This document shows, in pieces, positions 17,501 to 25,532 of a stretch of DNA of 64,000 nucleotides (its first letter is position 1; every line of letters starts with the position of its first letter). Origin of the DNA: an uncultured SAR86 cluster bacterium. GTDB taxonomy: Bacteria > Pseudomonadota > Gammaproteobacteria > Magnimaribacterales > D2472. Made by a program: the position numbers and the translations under genes. The notes beneath the pieces are model-generated. The model was given only the letters and a program-made list of their open reading frames with translations, was not told where the DNA came from and ran no database searches. The stretch covers positions 100,699 through 164,698 of the forward strand of contig CACECP010000002.1 in the NCBI GenBank assembly GCA_902558095.1. The letters are read 5' to 3'.

Positions 17501-17605
17501 GGTCCAAACTATTTATTACAGTTTTTGAATGAAAAGGTTATTTCAAAAAATTCAGTTGCCTTTGGCGGAAATACAGAACTGCTTAATCTTCAAGAAGACA
17601 AATGA
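14558..17605 (+). CDS. putA: Bifunctional proline dehydrogenase / 1-pyrroline-5-carboxylate dehydrogenase PutA
   Basis: Oxidises proline to glutamate in two steps: FAD-linked proline dehydrogenase, then NAD-linked P5C dehydrogenase, with channelling between them. It is 1015 aa. The PRODH barrel lies at about 150-480 (DAEEQDR, LRLVKGAYWDYEI, FATHNAHT, and the substrate site YLVRRLLENGANSSF). The ALDH domain follows at about 540-990: CISPWNFPVAI, AFTGSLPTA, a glutamate in LIAETGGIN, and the catalytic Cys in SAGQRCSALR. It lacks the ribbon-helix-helix DNA-binding domain of E. coli PutA (about 1320 aa), so it is a minimal, non-repressor type. Its stop overlaps the next gene by 4 bp. Confidence 0.96.
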   Translation: MAMLNANNKFISDAEFLSSIDNQIRFLGEASISDNAKLIIDLCRKNKKDRTMLDAFLSEYGLDNQEGVALMCLAESVLRIPDKKTRNLIISEKLSEGRWVDHLNKADSLFVNASTWGLLLAGKVVSTPNEWSKNPNNFLSGLISKSGEMPIRNAVLAAMQILSQEFVMGKSFEDIKKLPGLSKESYSFDMLGEAARTNSQAESYFESYFNAIDEVAKINDLKNLSHGVSIKISALHPRYETRKIDQVNSELIPRLKELIHHAHSNDVEITIDAEEQDRLSISLHIIEQLAFEEKIKDWPGFGIALQAYGKRSFDALNWLNSTLDKRTGMHLRLVKGAYWDYEIKHAQVSGYAGYPVFSKKSITDIAYLACAKKILENKNIYAKFATHNAHTISSINYLGQDCEYEFQRLFGMGELLYKSASDILKLDKAPSVYAPIGSYKDLLPYLVRRLLENGANSSFINRLLDPETDSEYLAENPLIRMKNEKKDIPLPKNIFGKRLNSSGMDISEKHNLDNLSKKLETFEGKKVHAHSLYMFRDKDDKKIVDVNSISSGVNIGSIQFDDIKKIQNSLKKNNDDEWSKTAVIKRSTILNKVADLIEKDPYELIFYLINEAGKTIQNAIDEIREGIDFLRYYSEQAKEIIQEKDLDGPTGEDNKIYYSPKGKFLCISPWNFPVAILIGQISAALACGNKVIIKPSEHTSILGYLVIKKFHESGVPISCLELILGDGKYGEALTQISSLDGVAFTGSLPTAKKIQSNLIQYQDQIIHLIAETGGINTMLVDSSALLEQVTDDVVRSAFDSAGQRCSALRILCIQEEIYEDLVEMIKGNMSVQKIGDPNEFDTDIGPIISTEATKKLNNYIEECKKEGLDVFQSSEPSEKNYISPTLISINKISDISSEQFGPILHILKYASNDIDKLINDINNTGYGLTMGIHSRIESQADHLGKNSKIGNIYINRDMVGAVVGSQPFGGVGLSGSGYKAGGPNYLLQFLNEKVISKNSVAFGGNTELLNLQEDK

Positions 17606-18837
17606 TTGGCTTCAAAAAAACTCCTGTTAAATTAGTAATAGGCATTTTTTTAATTTCTATTTTTGCTATTGTTCTTTTATATGTAGATTCAACTCAAGAA
17701 AAACCAAAACCAATTGAGCAAATAACTATTTCTGAAGATCTTAGCATTGCGCCTCCAACATTAAAAAATAAGTTAATTCATGAGGTAAACAGAGGTGAAA
17801 GTCTTTCAATAATATTTGAAGAAAAGAAAGTGCCTCTAAATACTGCATACAAAATCTTTGATTTTGATAAAAATAATATCTTATCCAGCATCAAGCCAGG
17901 CGATATTATGGAATTCAGTTATATTGGTGATAATTTAGAAAATATACGAATTATTAAAGACGAAACAAATTCAATACTTATTAATCTGTCTGAGAATGTC
18001 TCAATAGAAAAAATTAAGAAAGAAATACAGTCTATAAGCTCATTTAAACAAGGAGAAATAACAACCTCATTTTATAAAGATGCATTAAAAGAAGGAATAC
18101 CAGATAGCATAATAATGGACTTTGCATATATTTTTGGTTGGGATATAGATTTTGTCTTTGATGTCAGAAAAGGAGATAAATTTTCTGTTGTTTTTGAAGC
18201 TGATTATTCTGAAGGTGAAAAAATTTCAAGTGGAGATATTATATTTGCAGAATTCATAAATCAAAATAATCGTTATATTGCCCAAAGATTTTTTGATAAA
18301 GATCAAGGTAAGCAGTACTTCAATGAAGATGGTGATAACGTAAAGAAAGCATTTTTGAGGGCGCCCTTAGATTTTGCTTATATAAGCTCTCATTTCAATC
18401 CAAATAGAATGCATCCAATACTGCATAAAATTAAAGCTCATAATGGTGTTGATTATGCAGCTAAAAGAAATACACCAGTAAAAGCATCTGGTGATGGAGT
18501 TATATCTTTTGTTGGCTTTAAGGGGGGTTACGGAAGAACTATTGAAATAAAACATGGCGGAAATATAAAAACTTTGTATGCACATCTTGAAAAGTACAAC
18601 TCAATATCTAAAGTTGGAAATAAAGTTAGGCAAGGTGAGATAATTGGCTATGTTGGTGATTCTGGTCGAGCAACAGGACCACATCTACATTTTGAATTCT
18701 GGCAGGGCAAAACAAGAACAGACCCAGTCAAAGTAAAACTCCCATCAGCAAAACCTATTAATGAAACTCAATTAAATGAGTTTAAGGAATTACTTGAAAC
18801 TAACCTCCAAAAACTAAATGAGTATAATTCTAGTTAA
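17602..18837 (+). CDS. M23-family murein endopeptidase (MepM/NlpD-like) with LysM/OapA-type region
   Basis: A zinc metallopeptidase that cleaves peptidoglycan cross-links during cell-wall growth. It is 411 aa with one N-terminal membrane anchor (residues about 11-28) and a periplasmic body. A LysM/OapA-like region follows (about 55-105, HEVNRGESLSIIFEEKKVPL), then a central domain and the M23 domain at about 250-385. Zinc ligands are visible as HNGVDYAA, and HLHFEFW; LYAHLEKY supplies another conserved His. ATGA overlaps the putA stop, and anmK starts at the next base after its stop, so it is cotranscribed with a recycling enzyme. Confidence 0.93.
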   Translation: MIGFKKTPVKLVIGIFLISIFAIVLLYVDSTQEKPKPIEQITISEDLSIAPPTLKNKLIHEVNRGESLSIIFEEKKVPLNTAYKIFDFDKNNILSSIKPGDIMEFSYIGDNLENIRIIKDETNSILINLSENVSIEKIKKEIQSISSFKQGEITTSFYKDALKEGIPDSIIMDFAYIFGWDIDFVFDVRKGDKFSVVFEADYSEGEKISSGDIIFAEFINQNNRYIAQRFFDKDQGKQYFNEDGDNVKKAFLRAPLDFAYISSHFNPNRMHPILHKIKAHNGVDYAAKRNTPVKASGDGVISFVGFKGGYGRTIEIKHGGNIKTLYAHLEKYNSISKVGNKVRQGEIIGYVGDSGRATGPHLHFEFWQGKTRTDPVKVKLPSAKPINETQLNEFKELLETNLQKLNEYNSS

Positions 18838-19869
18838 ATGAGTAAATACCATATAGGAATTATGACGGGAACTAGCGCGGATGCTATCGACGGATGTATT
18901 GTGTCTTTTGAAAATGATTTTAGCTTAATTGCCTCTGATTCAATTGATCATGAGCATGGATATAAAGATAATTATGAATATTGTATTGCTCAAGGTTTAA
19001 AAGAGGTTCATCAATCAAAAAAACTTGAAAAGCTTGAGAATGATCTTAATGAAAAATCTCTAGAGCTTATAGAAAACCTTCTAAGTAAAAATAACTTATC
19101 CTATGAGGATGTAATTGCAATTGGTTTCTCTGGACAAACAGTTTTTCATTCTAGAGAAAAAAGTTACCAAATAGGCAATCCCCAGATTATAGCGAATAAC
19201 TCAAAGATAAAAGTTATTTCTGATTTTAGAAATTTTGATATAGCACAAGGAGGATCTGGTGCTCCATTAATACCTGCATTTCATAAGTATTTATTTTCAG
19301 AGAACAGAAAAGAAAAAATTATTTTTAATATTGGAGGTATTTCTAACGGCACTTACCTTAAAGGTAATGAAATATCTTTGGCCTCAGATGTTGGACCGGG
19401 AAATTGTCTTATTGATAAGATAGCAAAAAAAGAACTTGGATTATCATTTGATAATGACGGTGATTTAGCAAGAAAAGGTGAGCTTCATCATGCCCTCTTA
19501 GATTTGTTATCAACAACATCCGATAATATAAATTTCGGATACCCAAGAGCGGATGAAAAAACTTCATATTATCGATTATTAGAATTTGATGCTCTTTTAG
19601 AAATGAATCCAAGTGATATATTAAGATGCTTGACTGAGCTGACTGCTGAGAAAATCAAGGATTTCTTTCATTATTGCAATCAACCGGAAGAGGTTATATT
19701 TCACGGAGGTGGAACAAAGAACTCATTTTTGATGGAGCTTATAGGTGAAAAACTAAATAGACCAATAATAACTTCAGACAATATTATTCCATCTAAATTT
19801 GTAGAAGCTGCAGCCTTTGCTTATCTAGGTTATAAAAATAAAGGTAAGGTCTTTAATACTAGATTGTAA
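18838..19869 (+). CDS. anmK: Anhydro-N-acetylmuramic acid kinase
   Basis: Phosphorylates and opens 1,6-anhydro-MurNAc released by murein turnover, so the sugar can be recycled. It is 343 aa. The ATP-site signature is GIMTGTSADAIDG at the N-terminus, followed by GFSGQTVFHS, DFRNFDIAQGGSGAPLIPAFH, the phosphate-binding NIGGISNGTYL and DVGPGN, and the late HGGGTKNSFLM motif. It directly abuts the M23 peptidase gene, and its end overlaps the convergent erpA by 11 bp. Confidence 0.96.
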   Translation: MSKYHIGIMTGTSADAIDGCIVSFENDFSLIASDSIDHEHGYKDNYEYCIAQGLKEVHQSKKLEKLENDLNEKSLELIENLLSKNNLSYEDVIAIGFSGQTVFHSREKSYQIGNPQIIANNSKIKVISDFRNFDIAQGGSGAPLIPAFHKYLFSENRKEKIIFNIGGISNGTYLKGNEISLASDVGPGNCLIDKIAKKELGLSFDNDGDLARKGELHHALLDLLSTTSDNINFGYPRADEKTSYYRLLEFDALLEMNPSDILRCLTELTAEKIKDFFHYCNQPEEVIFHGGGTKNSFLMELIGEKLNRPIITSDNIIPSKFVEAAAFAYLGYKNKGKVFNTRL

Positions 19870-20203
19870 ATGATTCCCCGCAGCCACAAGTTGTCTTAGC
19901 GTTAGGGTTATTAATTACAAACTTTGATCCTGAAAGATCTTCAATAAAATCAAGAGTTGATCCAAACAAATAAGGATATGACATCGAATCAAGTAAAACT
20001 GAAAAATTTTCAAATTCGATTACATCATCATCAAATGCAACATCTGAATCAAATTTAAAACCATATTGAAATCCAGAACAACCTCCTCCAGTTACATATA
20101 CACGAAACTTTGATCCTAAGCCATCATTAGCTTTCATCGCAGTCTTTATTCTGCTTACTGCAGTCTCAGTTAAGTTTAGAGATTTATCAGAAATTTGATT
20201 CAT
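19859..20203 (-). CDS. erpA: Iron-sulfur cluster insertion protein ErpA (A-type carrier)
   Basis: Carries and delivers Fe-S clusters to apo-enzymes, for example those of isoprenoid synthesis and respiration. It is 114 aa. The three conserved cluster ligands are Cys42 (GGGCSGFQYG) and Cys106 and Cys108 (TTCGCGESF). The family could also be read as IscA, but there is no isc cluster nearby and the C-terminal pattern fits ErpA. It lies 2 bp after the upstream hypothetical gene in the same direction. Confidence 0.93.
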   Translation of the reverse strand: MNQISDKSLNLTETAVSRIKTAMKANDGLGSKFRVYVTGGGCSGFQYGFKFDSDVAFDDDVIEFENFSVLLDSMSYPYLFGSTLDFIEDLSGSKFVINNPNAKTTCGCGESFTI

Positions 20204-20205
20204 TA

Positions 20206-20706
20206 CTATGAAATTCGTTTTACTTTTATTTTTACATTTGATGAGGTATTAATCATCCAAAAACCTCCCATATTAGCTTCTTCAATAATGATATTATTTT
20301 TTACTCTAAAGTTATTAAGTTTAATTGATGATAAAACAGACTGAGATTCCCAAAGCTGATCATTTTCTAGTCTAAATCTGGTTTTGCCACCAACAGTCTT
20401 CGATGAACTGGAAATAATTGACTTAAGCTGAGTTTTATTTATTTTAATGTCAGCTTCTTTCTTTTGTTTATTTGAAAGACCAAAATTAGCCTCTTCATTT
20501 GAAATGTTTTTAGAGACTGCACCAGATGCATTTTTAGACTCTATTTCTTTCAACTCATCTGAGGTTTTAGAAACGCCAGTAGTAAGATAATCATAGCAAG
20601 CTAGTCTTTTGATATCTGATTTAATAGAAGCACAATCTTCAAGTTTAACTTCAGCATTTAATTGGAAGAAACAAAACGTAAAAATTGCTAAAAAATATTT
20701 TTTCAT
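20206..20706 (-). CDS. Exported protein with CYD motif, VasI-like region, unknown function
   Basis: 166 aa with a signal peptide (MKKYFLAIFTFCFFQLNAE). The mature N-terminus has CASIKSDIKRLACYDYL. This Cys-x(n)-RLACYD motif is common in small periplasmic proteins, including type VI secretion accessory VasI, but there is no T6SS here. The C-terminal half has RFRLENDQLWES followed by alternating strands and MGGFWMI, typical of the same broad group. It is 2 bp upstream of erpA. Function is not recognised. Confidence 0.72.
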   Translation of the reverse strand: MKKYFLAIFTFCFFQLNAEVKLEDCASIKSDIKRLACYDYLTTGVSKTSDELKEIESKNASGAVSKNISNEEANFGLSNKQKKEADIKINKTQLKSIISSSSKTVGGKTRFRLENDQLWESQSVLSSIKLNNFRVKNNIIIEEANMGGFWMINTSSNVKIKVKRIS

Positions 20707-20806
20707 ATCATGACATTATAAATTTAAATATCAGTATAAAATATAAATATGCCTAAATACTTTTTTTTCAAGAAATTCAAATAATCAATAAAAAATTAGT
20801 TAATAA

Positions 20807-21319
20807 ATGGAAAAGACTTTAATTACATATTCTACGGTTGATGGACAAACAAAAAGAATATCTGAAAGGCTTGCAAAGCTTGCTACTCAAAGCCGGGTAG
20901 ATGTGCTGCCAATATCTAATCAAATTAACTTAGATAGTTATAAAACAATAATAATTGGTGCAAGCATAAGATATGGCAAATATAGGAATGAAGTCTTCAA
21001 CTTTATTGAAAATAATATTCATACATTAAATGTTAAAGAGAATGCTTTCTTTTCTGTAAATGTTGTTGCTAGGAAACCTGAAAAAAGTGCTCCAGAAACA
21101 AATCCATATTTAATAAAGTTTCTAGGTAAGATTAAATGGAAACCAAAAAATCTTGGTGTTTTTGCAGGTAAAATAGAATATCCAAAATATAAATTTATTG
21201 ATAAATATGCAATTAAATTTATTATGTGGTTAACAAAAGGTCCTACCGATACCTCAAAAACATATGAATTTACTGATTGGAATAAAGTTGGAGATTTTGC
21301 TAGAGATTTAAAGCTATGA
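20807..21319 (+). CDS. hemG: Menaquinone-type protoporphyrinogen IX oxidase HemG (flavodoxin fold)
   Basis: Oxidises protoporphyrinogen IX to protoporphyrin IX in heme synthesis with FMN, passing electrons to a quinone. It is 170 aa. The FMN phosphate loop reads YSTVDGQTKRISERLA, with GASIRYGKYRNEV and the long insertion loop ARKPEKSAPETNPY characteristic of HemG rather than plain flavodoxin. Residues about 107-150 are hydrophobic and basic, as in membrane-associated HemG. Its stop overlaps hemL by 4 bp, so two steps of the same pathway are coupled. Confidence 0.9.
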   Translation: MEKTLITYSTVDGQTKRISERLAKLATQSRVDVLPISNQINLDSYKTIIIGASIRYGKYRNEVFNFIENNIHTLNVKENAFFSVNVVARKPEKSAPETNPYLIKFLGKIKWKPKNLGVFAGKIEYPKYKFIDKYAIKFIMWLTKGPTDTSKTYEFTDWNKVGDFARDLKL

Positions 21320-22605
21320 ACAAAATTAATAAATCAATTGAGTTATTTAAAGAAGCTAAGTTACACATGCCCGGAGGAGTAAATTCACCAGTAAGGGCCT
21401 TTAAGAATATTAATGGTAATCCAATCTTTTTTAAGAAAGCAAAAGGTCCATACATTTTTGATGCTGATAATAATAAATATATAGATTACATAGGTTCATG
21501 GGGGCCGATGATCATGGGTCACTCTCATCCTGAAATTGTTAAATCAGTTTCAAAACAACTCCAACTTGGAACTAGCTATGGGGCTCCTACAAGCATTGAA
21601 TCAACTACTGCTAAGCTAATAAAGAAGTGTATACCATCAATAAAAAAAATAAGAATGGTGAATTCTGGAACAGAAGCGACAATGAGTGCGGTAAGGCTTG
21701 CTAGAGGTTATACAAAGAGAAATAAAATAATTAAATTTGATGGTTGTTATCATGGTCATGTTGATTCGTTGCTTATAAAAGCAGGTTCTGGAGTTACCAC
21801 ATTTGGCCTACCTGACTCTCCTGGAATCCCAAAAGAGCTGGCAAAACAAACACTAAGTTGTGAATTTAATAACAAAGATGAGTTTTTAAAAATTTTTAAT
21901 AAGGTAAAGGGTGATCTTGCTGCAGTAATTATTGAGCCAATAGCCGGAAATATGGGATTTATACCTGCAGATAAATCTTTTTTAAAACTTATCAGAGAGA
22001 AGACTTCTCAAAATAAATCGATATTGATTTTTGACGAAGTTATGTCAGGTTTTAGGGTTTCTCTAGGAGGAGCTCAAGAGATATATAAAATAAAGCCAGA
22101 CTTAACAACTCTTGGCAAAGTAATTGGTGGAGGTCTTCCAGTTGGTGCCTTTGGTGGTCGTAAAGATATTATGGATTACCTAGCTCCAAATGGTCCTGTT
22201 TATCAAGCTGGCACACTATCTGGAAATCCTTTAGCCATGGCAGCTGGCTCAAAGCTAATCAAATTACTAATTAAAAATAATCCATATAATGCTTTAGAAA
22301 AAAAGGCTAACAATTTATTAATTAAAATGAAGCAATTATTTTTAGAAAACGACATACCACTATCAGTTAATGCAAAAGGTGGAATGTTTGGTTTCTTTTT
22401 CTCAAAAAGTCTTCCAAAAAATCTCAATGATGTGGTTGCCACAAATGATAAATCTTTTAGTAGCTTCTTAAATAAATGTATTAGTGAAGGAATCTATTTT
22501 GCGCCATCAAAATTTGAGGCAGGTTTTATATCAACAAAACATACTAAACTTGAAATTAATCATACAATTAACGTTATTGAAAAAATATTAAAAAAGGGGA
22601 TCTGA
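21316..22605 (+). CDS. hemL: Glutamate-1-semialdehyde 2,1-aminomutase
   Basis: PLP enzyme that converts glutamate-1-semialdehyde to 5-aminolevulinate, the first committed intermediate of heme in C5-pathway bacteria. It is 429 aa. The N-terminal MPGGVNSPVRAF, the substrate segment NSGTEATMSAVRLARG, FDEVMSGFRVS, and the PLP Lys in TLGKVIGGGLPVGAFGG are all present. It is coupled to hemG upstream and followed 1 bp later by a PfkB kinase gene. Confidence 0.98.
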   Translation: MNKINKSIELFKEAKLHMPGGVNSPVRAFKNINGNPIFFKKAKGPYIFDADNNKYIDYIGSWGPMIMGHSHPEIVKSVSKQLQLGTSYGAPTSIESTTAKLIKKCIPSIKKIRMVNSGTEATMSAVRLARGYTKRNKIIKFDGCYHGHVDSLLIKAGSGVTTFGLPDSPGIPKELAKQTLSCEFNNKDEFLKIFNKVKGDLAAVIIEPIAGNMGFIPADKSFLKLIREKTSQNKSILIFDEVMSGFRVSLGGAQEIYKIKPDLTTLGKVIGGGLPVGAFGGRKDIMDYLAPNGPVYQAGTLSGNPLAMAAGSKLIKLLIKNNPYNALEKKANNLLIKMKQLFLENDIPLSVNAKGGMFGFFFSKSLPKNLNDVVATNDKSFSSFLNKCISEGIYFAPSKFEAGFISTKHTKLEINHTINVIEKILKKGI

Positions 22606-22606
22606 A

Positions 22607-23608
22607 ATGAAATATGATATTAGTGCTCTTGGCAATGCTTTGGTTGATACTCAATACATGGTTGATCATGATTTTTTAAAAGATATTGGATTAGAGCCGG
22701 ATTCAATGACACTTGCTTCGGCAGAAGAACATGCCCCTATTATAAAAAAACTCAAAGAAATGGGTGTTGAGTCAATATCAGATTGTGGTGGCTCTGCAAC
22801 TAATTCTTTAGTGGCAGCATCCTACTATGGTTCAAACTGTCATCATGTATGCAGAGTTGCAGACGATGAAGATGGTGAAAAATACCTAGACAGTCTTCAA
22901 AAGGCCGGAGTAAAGCATATAGGTTTTAGCAAGGAAGAATCAGAGATGCCAACTGGGAAATGTCTAATTTTTGTTACTCCAGATGCAAAAAGAACAATGA
23001 GCAGTATGTTAGGAATAAGTGCTTATCTTGGACCAAAAGATATCGATTATGATGTGGTAAATAACTCAAAGATTTTTTACATTGAAGGCTATATGGTAAC
23101 AAGCGATGAGAACTTTAATGCTGTTACCTCAGTCCTTAAAAGCATAAATAATAGCGAGACACTAAAAGCACTTTCTCTCTCAGATGCTGGAATAGTTCAT
23201 GGTTTTAAAGAAAAATTTAAAGAAATTGAATCTTTTGGAATAGATTTAATATTTTGTAATGATGATGAGGCTGTTGCATTTTCAGGGGCTGATAATTTAG
23301 AAGATGCCATTGAGTATTACAAAAAACAATCTTATATGATTGCTATTACTAAGGGTGCTGAAGGAAGTATTGTTGTAAAAAATGGTGAAACTATTCATTC
23401 TGCTGCAGAAAAAATTACTCCTATAGATACTAATGGTGCCGGTGATATGTATGCTGGATCTTTTATGCATGCATACTTAAATAATCTACCTATATCTGAT
23501 TGTGCAGCCTTTGGTAACTATGCCTCGTCTAAAGTAGTTGAAACATTTGGACCAAGATTAACATCCGAGGGATATGAACATGTTCTAAATAAATTAAAAA
23601 AAAGCTAG
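22607..23608 (+). CDS. PfkB-family sugar/nucleoside kinase, adenosine kinase-like
   Basis: A ribokinase-fold kinase of 333 aa. The substrate-binding region has DCGGSATNSLVAASYYGS, then a lid with PTGKCLIFVTPDAKRTM, and the C-terminal PfkB signature DTNGAGDMYAGSF with the catalytic Asp and anion hole. The pattern VGNALVD-like (ALGNALVDTQYMV) start and the RTMSS segment are typical of bacterial proteins annotated as adenosine kinase. The substrate is not proven from the sequence. It follows hemL by 1 bp. Confidence 0.86.
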   Translation: MKYDISALGNALVDTQYMVDHDFLKDIGLEPDSMTLASAEEHAPIIKKLKEMGVESISDCGGSATNSLVAASYYGSNCHHVCRVADDEDGEKYLDSLQKAGVKHIGFSKEESEMPTGKCLIFVTPDAKRTMSSMLGISAYLGPKDIDYDVVNNSKIFYIEGYMVTSDENFNAVTSVLKSINNSETLKALSLSDAGIVHGFKEKFKEIESFGIDLIFCNDDEAVAFSGADNLEDAIEYYKKQSYMIAITKGAEGSIVVKNGETIHSAAEKITPIDTNGAGDMYAGSFMHAYLNNLPISDCAAFGNYASSKVVETFGPRLTSEGYEHVLNKLKKS

Positions 23609-23663
23609 TAAATTTAGCTAGTATCTGATATTTTCTCCACCCTAAAATATTTCTTATCAAACA

Positions 23664-24245
23664 ATGGCTGTAAAAAAAGCAACAAAGAGTTCAAAAAAAA
23701 CAACAAAGAAGACTGCAACAAAAAAAGTTGTATCAAAAAAAGCACCAGTAAAAAAGAAAGCAGTTAAAAAAATTCAAGTAAAAAAATCTGTTTCAAAAAC
23801 TATAAAAAAAGCAAAAACCAATACAGTTGCTAATAATAAATCTAAAATTGCGCCATACAAGCCTAAAAAAAATGAAAAATATATGAGCGCAGCTATGAAA
23901 AGACATTTTGTTGCTGTGTTGCTTCTATGGAAAGAGCATCTTTTAGATGAAATGCAAAAAACCTTTGATCACCTAAAAGCAAAGGGAGAAACATTTGCTG
24001 ATCCTGTTGATAGAGCATCACAAGAAGAAGAATTTGCTTTTGAATTAAGAACAAGAGATAGGGAAAGAAAACTTATAAATAAAATTTCAACTTCTATAGA
24101 AAAAATTAAACAAGATGATTATGGTTGGTGTGACTCATGTGGTGACGAAATTGGCATTAAAAGATTAGAAGCCAGGCCAACTGCAACCCACTGCATAGAC
24201 TGCAAAACTCTTGACGAAATAAAAGAAAGACAGCTCAGCGGATAA
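23664..24245 (+). CDS. dksA: RNA polymerase-binding transcription factor DksA with lysine-rich N-terminal tail
   Basis: Binds the secondary channel of RNA polymerase and, with ppGpp, tunes stringent-response promoters. It is 193 aa against about 151 in E. coli. The extra N-terminal part (residues 1 to about 65) is almost only Lys, Ala, Thr, Val and Ser, resembling histone H1-like tails. The DksA body follows: YMSAAMKRHF, the coiled coil with tip DPVDRAS (the DxxDxA acidic tip), and a four-Cys zinc finger (WCDSCGDEIG and HCIDCKTL). The tail may add nonspecific nucleic-acid binding. pcnB follows after 27 bp. Confidence 0.95.
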   Translation: MAVKKATKSSKKTTKKTATKKVVSKKAPVKKKAVKKIQVKKSVSKTIKKAKTNTVANNKSKIAPYKPKKNEKYMSAAMKRHFVAVLLLWKEHLLDEMQKTFDHLKAKGETFADPVDRASQEEEFAFELRTRDRERKLINKISTSIEKIKQDDYGWCDSCGDEIGIKRLEARPTATHCIDCKTLDEIKERQLSG

Positions 24246-24272
24246 CTTTTGAATGTCTATCAAAACTAAACT

Positions 24273-25505
24273 TTGATAAATAATAAAAAAATAAGTAAAT
24301 TTGCTATATCAATAGTAAAAGATCTCCAAGAAAAAAACTTTCAAGCATTCTTAGTAGGTGGGTGTGTAAGAGATCTTTTATGTGGTATTGAGCCCAAAGA
24401 TTTTGATATAGCTACTAACGCAACTCCAGAGCAAATTAGAAAAATTTTTAAAGCCTCAAGAATAATTGGTAAAAGATTTAAATTAGTTCATGTTTTTAAC
24501 AGATCAGAATTAATAGAAGTAGCAACTTTTAGATCAGGAGAAGATAGCTCAAGTATTGGCAACTTAATTACAGATCAATCAGGTAAGATTATAAGAGATA
24601 ATATATGGGGCACATTAGAAGAGGATACTCATAGGAGAGATTTCACAATTAATGCGCTTTTCTATTGTCCTTTTTCACAAAAAATTGAAGATCATAATGA
24701 TGGCATGAAGCATATTCATGAAAAAACTATTGTTTCAATTGGAGATCCGCAAAAAAGATTTGCCGAAGACCCTGTAAGAAGTTTAAGAGCTATAAGATTT
24801 AGTAATAAACTGAACTTTAAAATTAACAAAGATATCAAAGAAGCCATTTACGATAAAGGTCATCTACTTTCAGACATTTCTAATGCTAGATTATTTGACG
24901 AATTTTGTAAGATCTTCTTAAAAGGAATGGCTGAAAAAAATTTTAACAAATTATTATCTTTTGGTTTAAATAAATATTTGATAGAGACTGATCCTGAAGT
25001 AAATGAATTTACATATAATTTAATGATCGAGGCATTTAGAAATACTGATAAACGATTAGCTAATAATCAATCCGTGACTCCAGGGTTCTTAATTGCTGCC
25101 CTTCTTTGGCCTCAGCTCATTGAAGCATCTCTTCAAAGAGGAGAAATAAACTTAAGGAAATTTTTTAGATCTATGGATAGAGTCTTGAGGAAACAACAAA
25201 AAATTACTGCAATTCCTAGAAAGTTTCATGGCTATATAAAAGATATTTGGGTCTTACAATTAAAGCTGCATAGCAGAATTGGCAAACAGCCATACAAAAC
25301 TGTAAGGCATCCAAGGTTTAGGGCAGCATATGACTTTCTCCTAATAAGAGAAAAAGTATCAAGCAATGGCAACTATTTAGGTAGTTGGTGGACTAATTTT
25401 CAAAAAGATGGAAATAGTATTAAGAAGTCTTTAATTTCCAAATTACAAGAAAAAGGCATAGAAGAATCATTCAAAAAATTTGGTTTCTCAGAAGAGTTAA
25501 GATAA
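24273..25505 (+). CDS. pcnB: Poly(A) polymerase I PcnB
   Basis: Adds poly(A) tails to RNA 3' ends to promote decay. It is 410 aa. The nucleotidyltransferase signature is LVGGCVRDLL then KDFDIATNATPEQIRKIF, where the DFD pair binds metal. HRRDFTINALFY and GDPQKRFAEDPVRSLRAIRF (palm/neck motifs) follow. The C-terminal basic region is short but present (RHPRFRAAYDFLLIRE). The start is a TTG at 24273; no in-frame ATG fits upstream. It is in a run of same-strand genes dksA-pcnB-dNK-acs. Confidence 0.93.
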   Translation: MINNKKISKFAISIVKDLQEKNFQAFLVGGCVRDLLCGIEPKDFDIATNATPEQIRKIFKASRIIGKRFKLVHVFNRSELIEVATFRSGEDSSSIGNLITDQSGKIIRDNIWGTLEEDTHRRDFTINALFYCPFSQKIEDHNDGMKHIHEKTIVSIGDPQKRFAEDPVRSLRAIRFSNKLNFKINKDIKEAIYDKGHLLSDISNARLFDEFCKIFLKGMAEKNFNKLLSFGLNKYLIETDPEVNEFTYNLMIEAFRNTDKRLANNQSVTPGFLIAALLWPQLIEASLQRGEINLRKFFRSMDRVLRKQQKITAIPRKFHGYIKDIWVLQLKLHSRIGKQPYKTVRHPRFRAAYDFLLIREKVSSNGNYLGSWWTNFQKDGNSIKKSLISKLQEKGIEESFKKFGFSEELR

Positions 25506-25532
25506 TCTACTAGTTACAAATTAAATATTGTA

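Noticed and set aside
20206..20706. Type VI secretion component (VasI)
   Set aside because: The shared CYD motif is common in small exported proteins, and no other T6SS gene is in the window.
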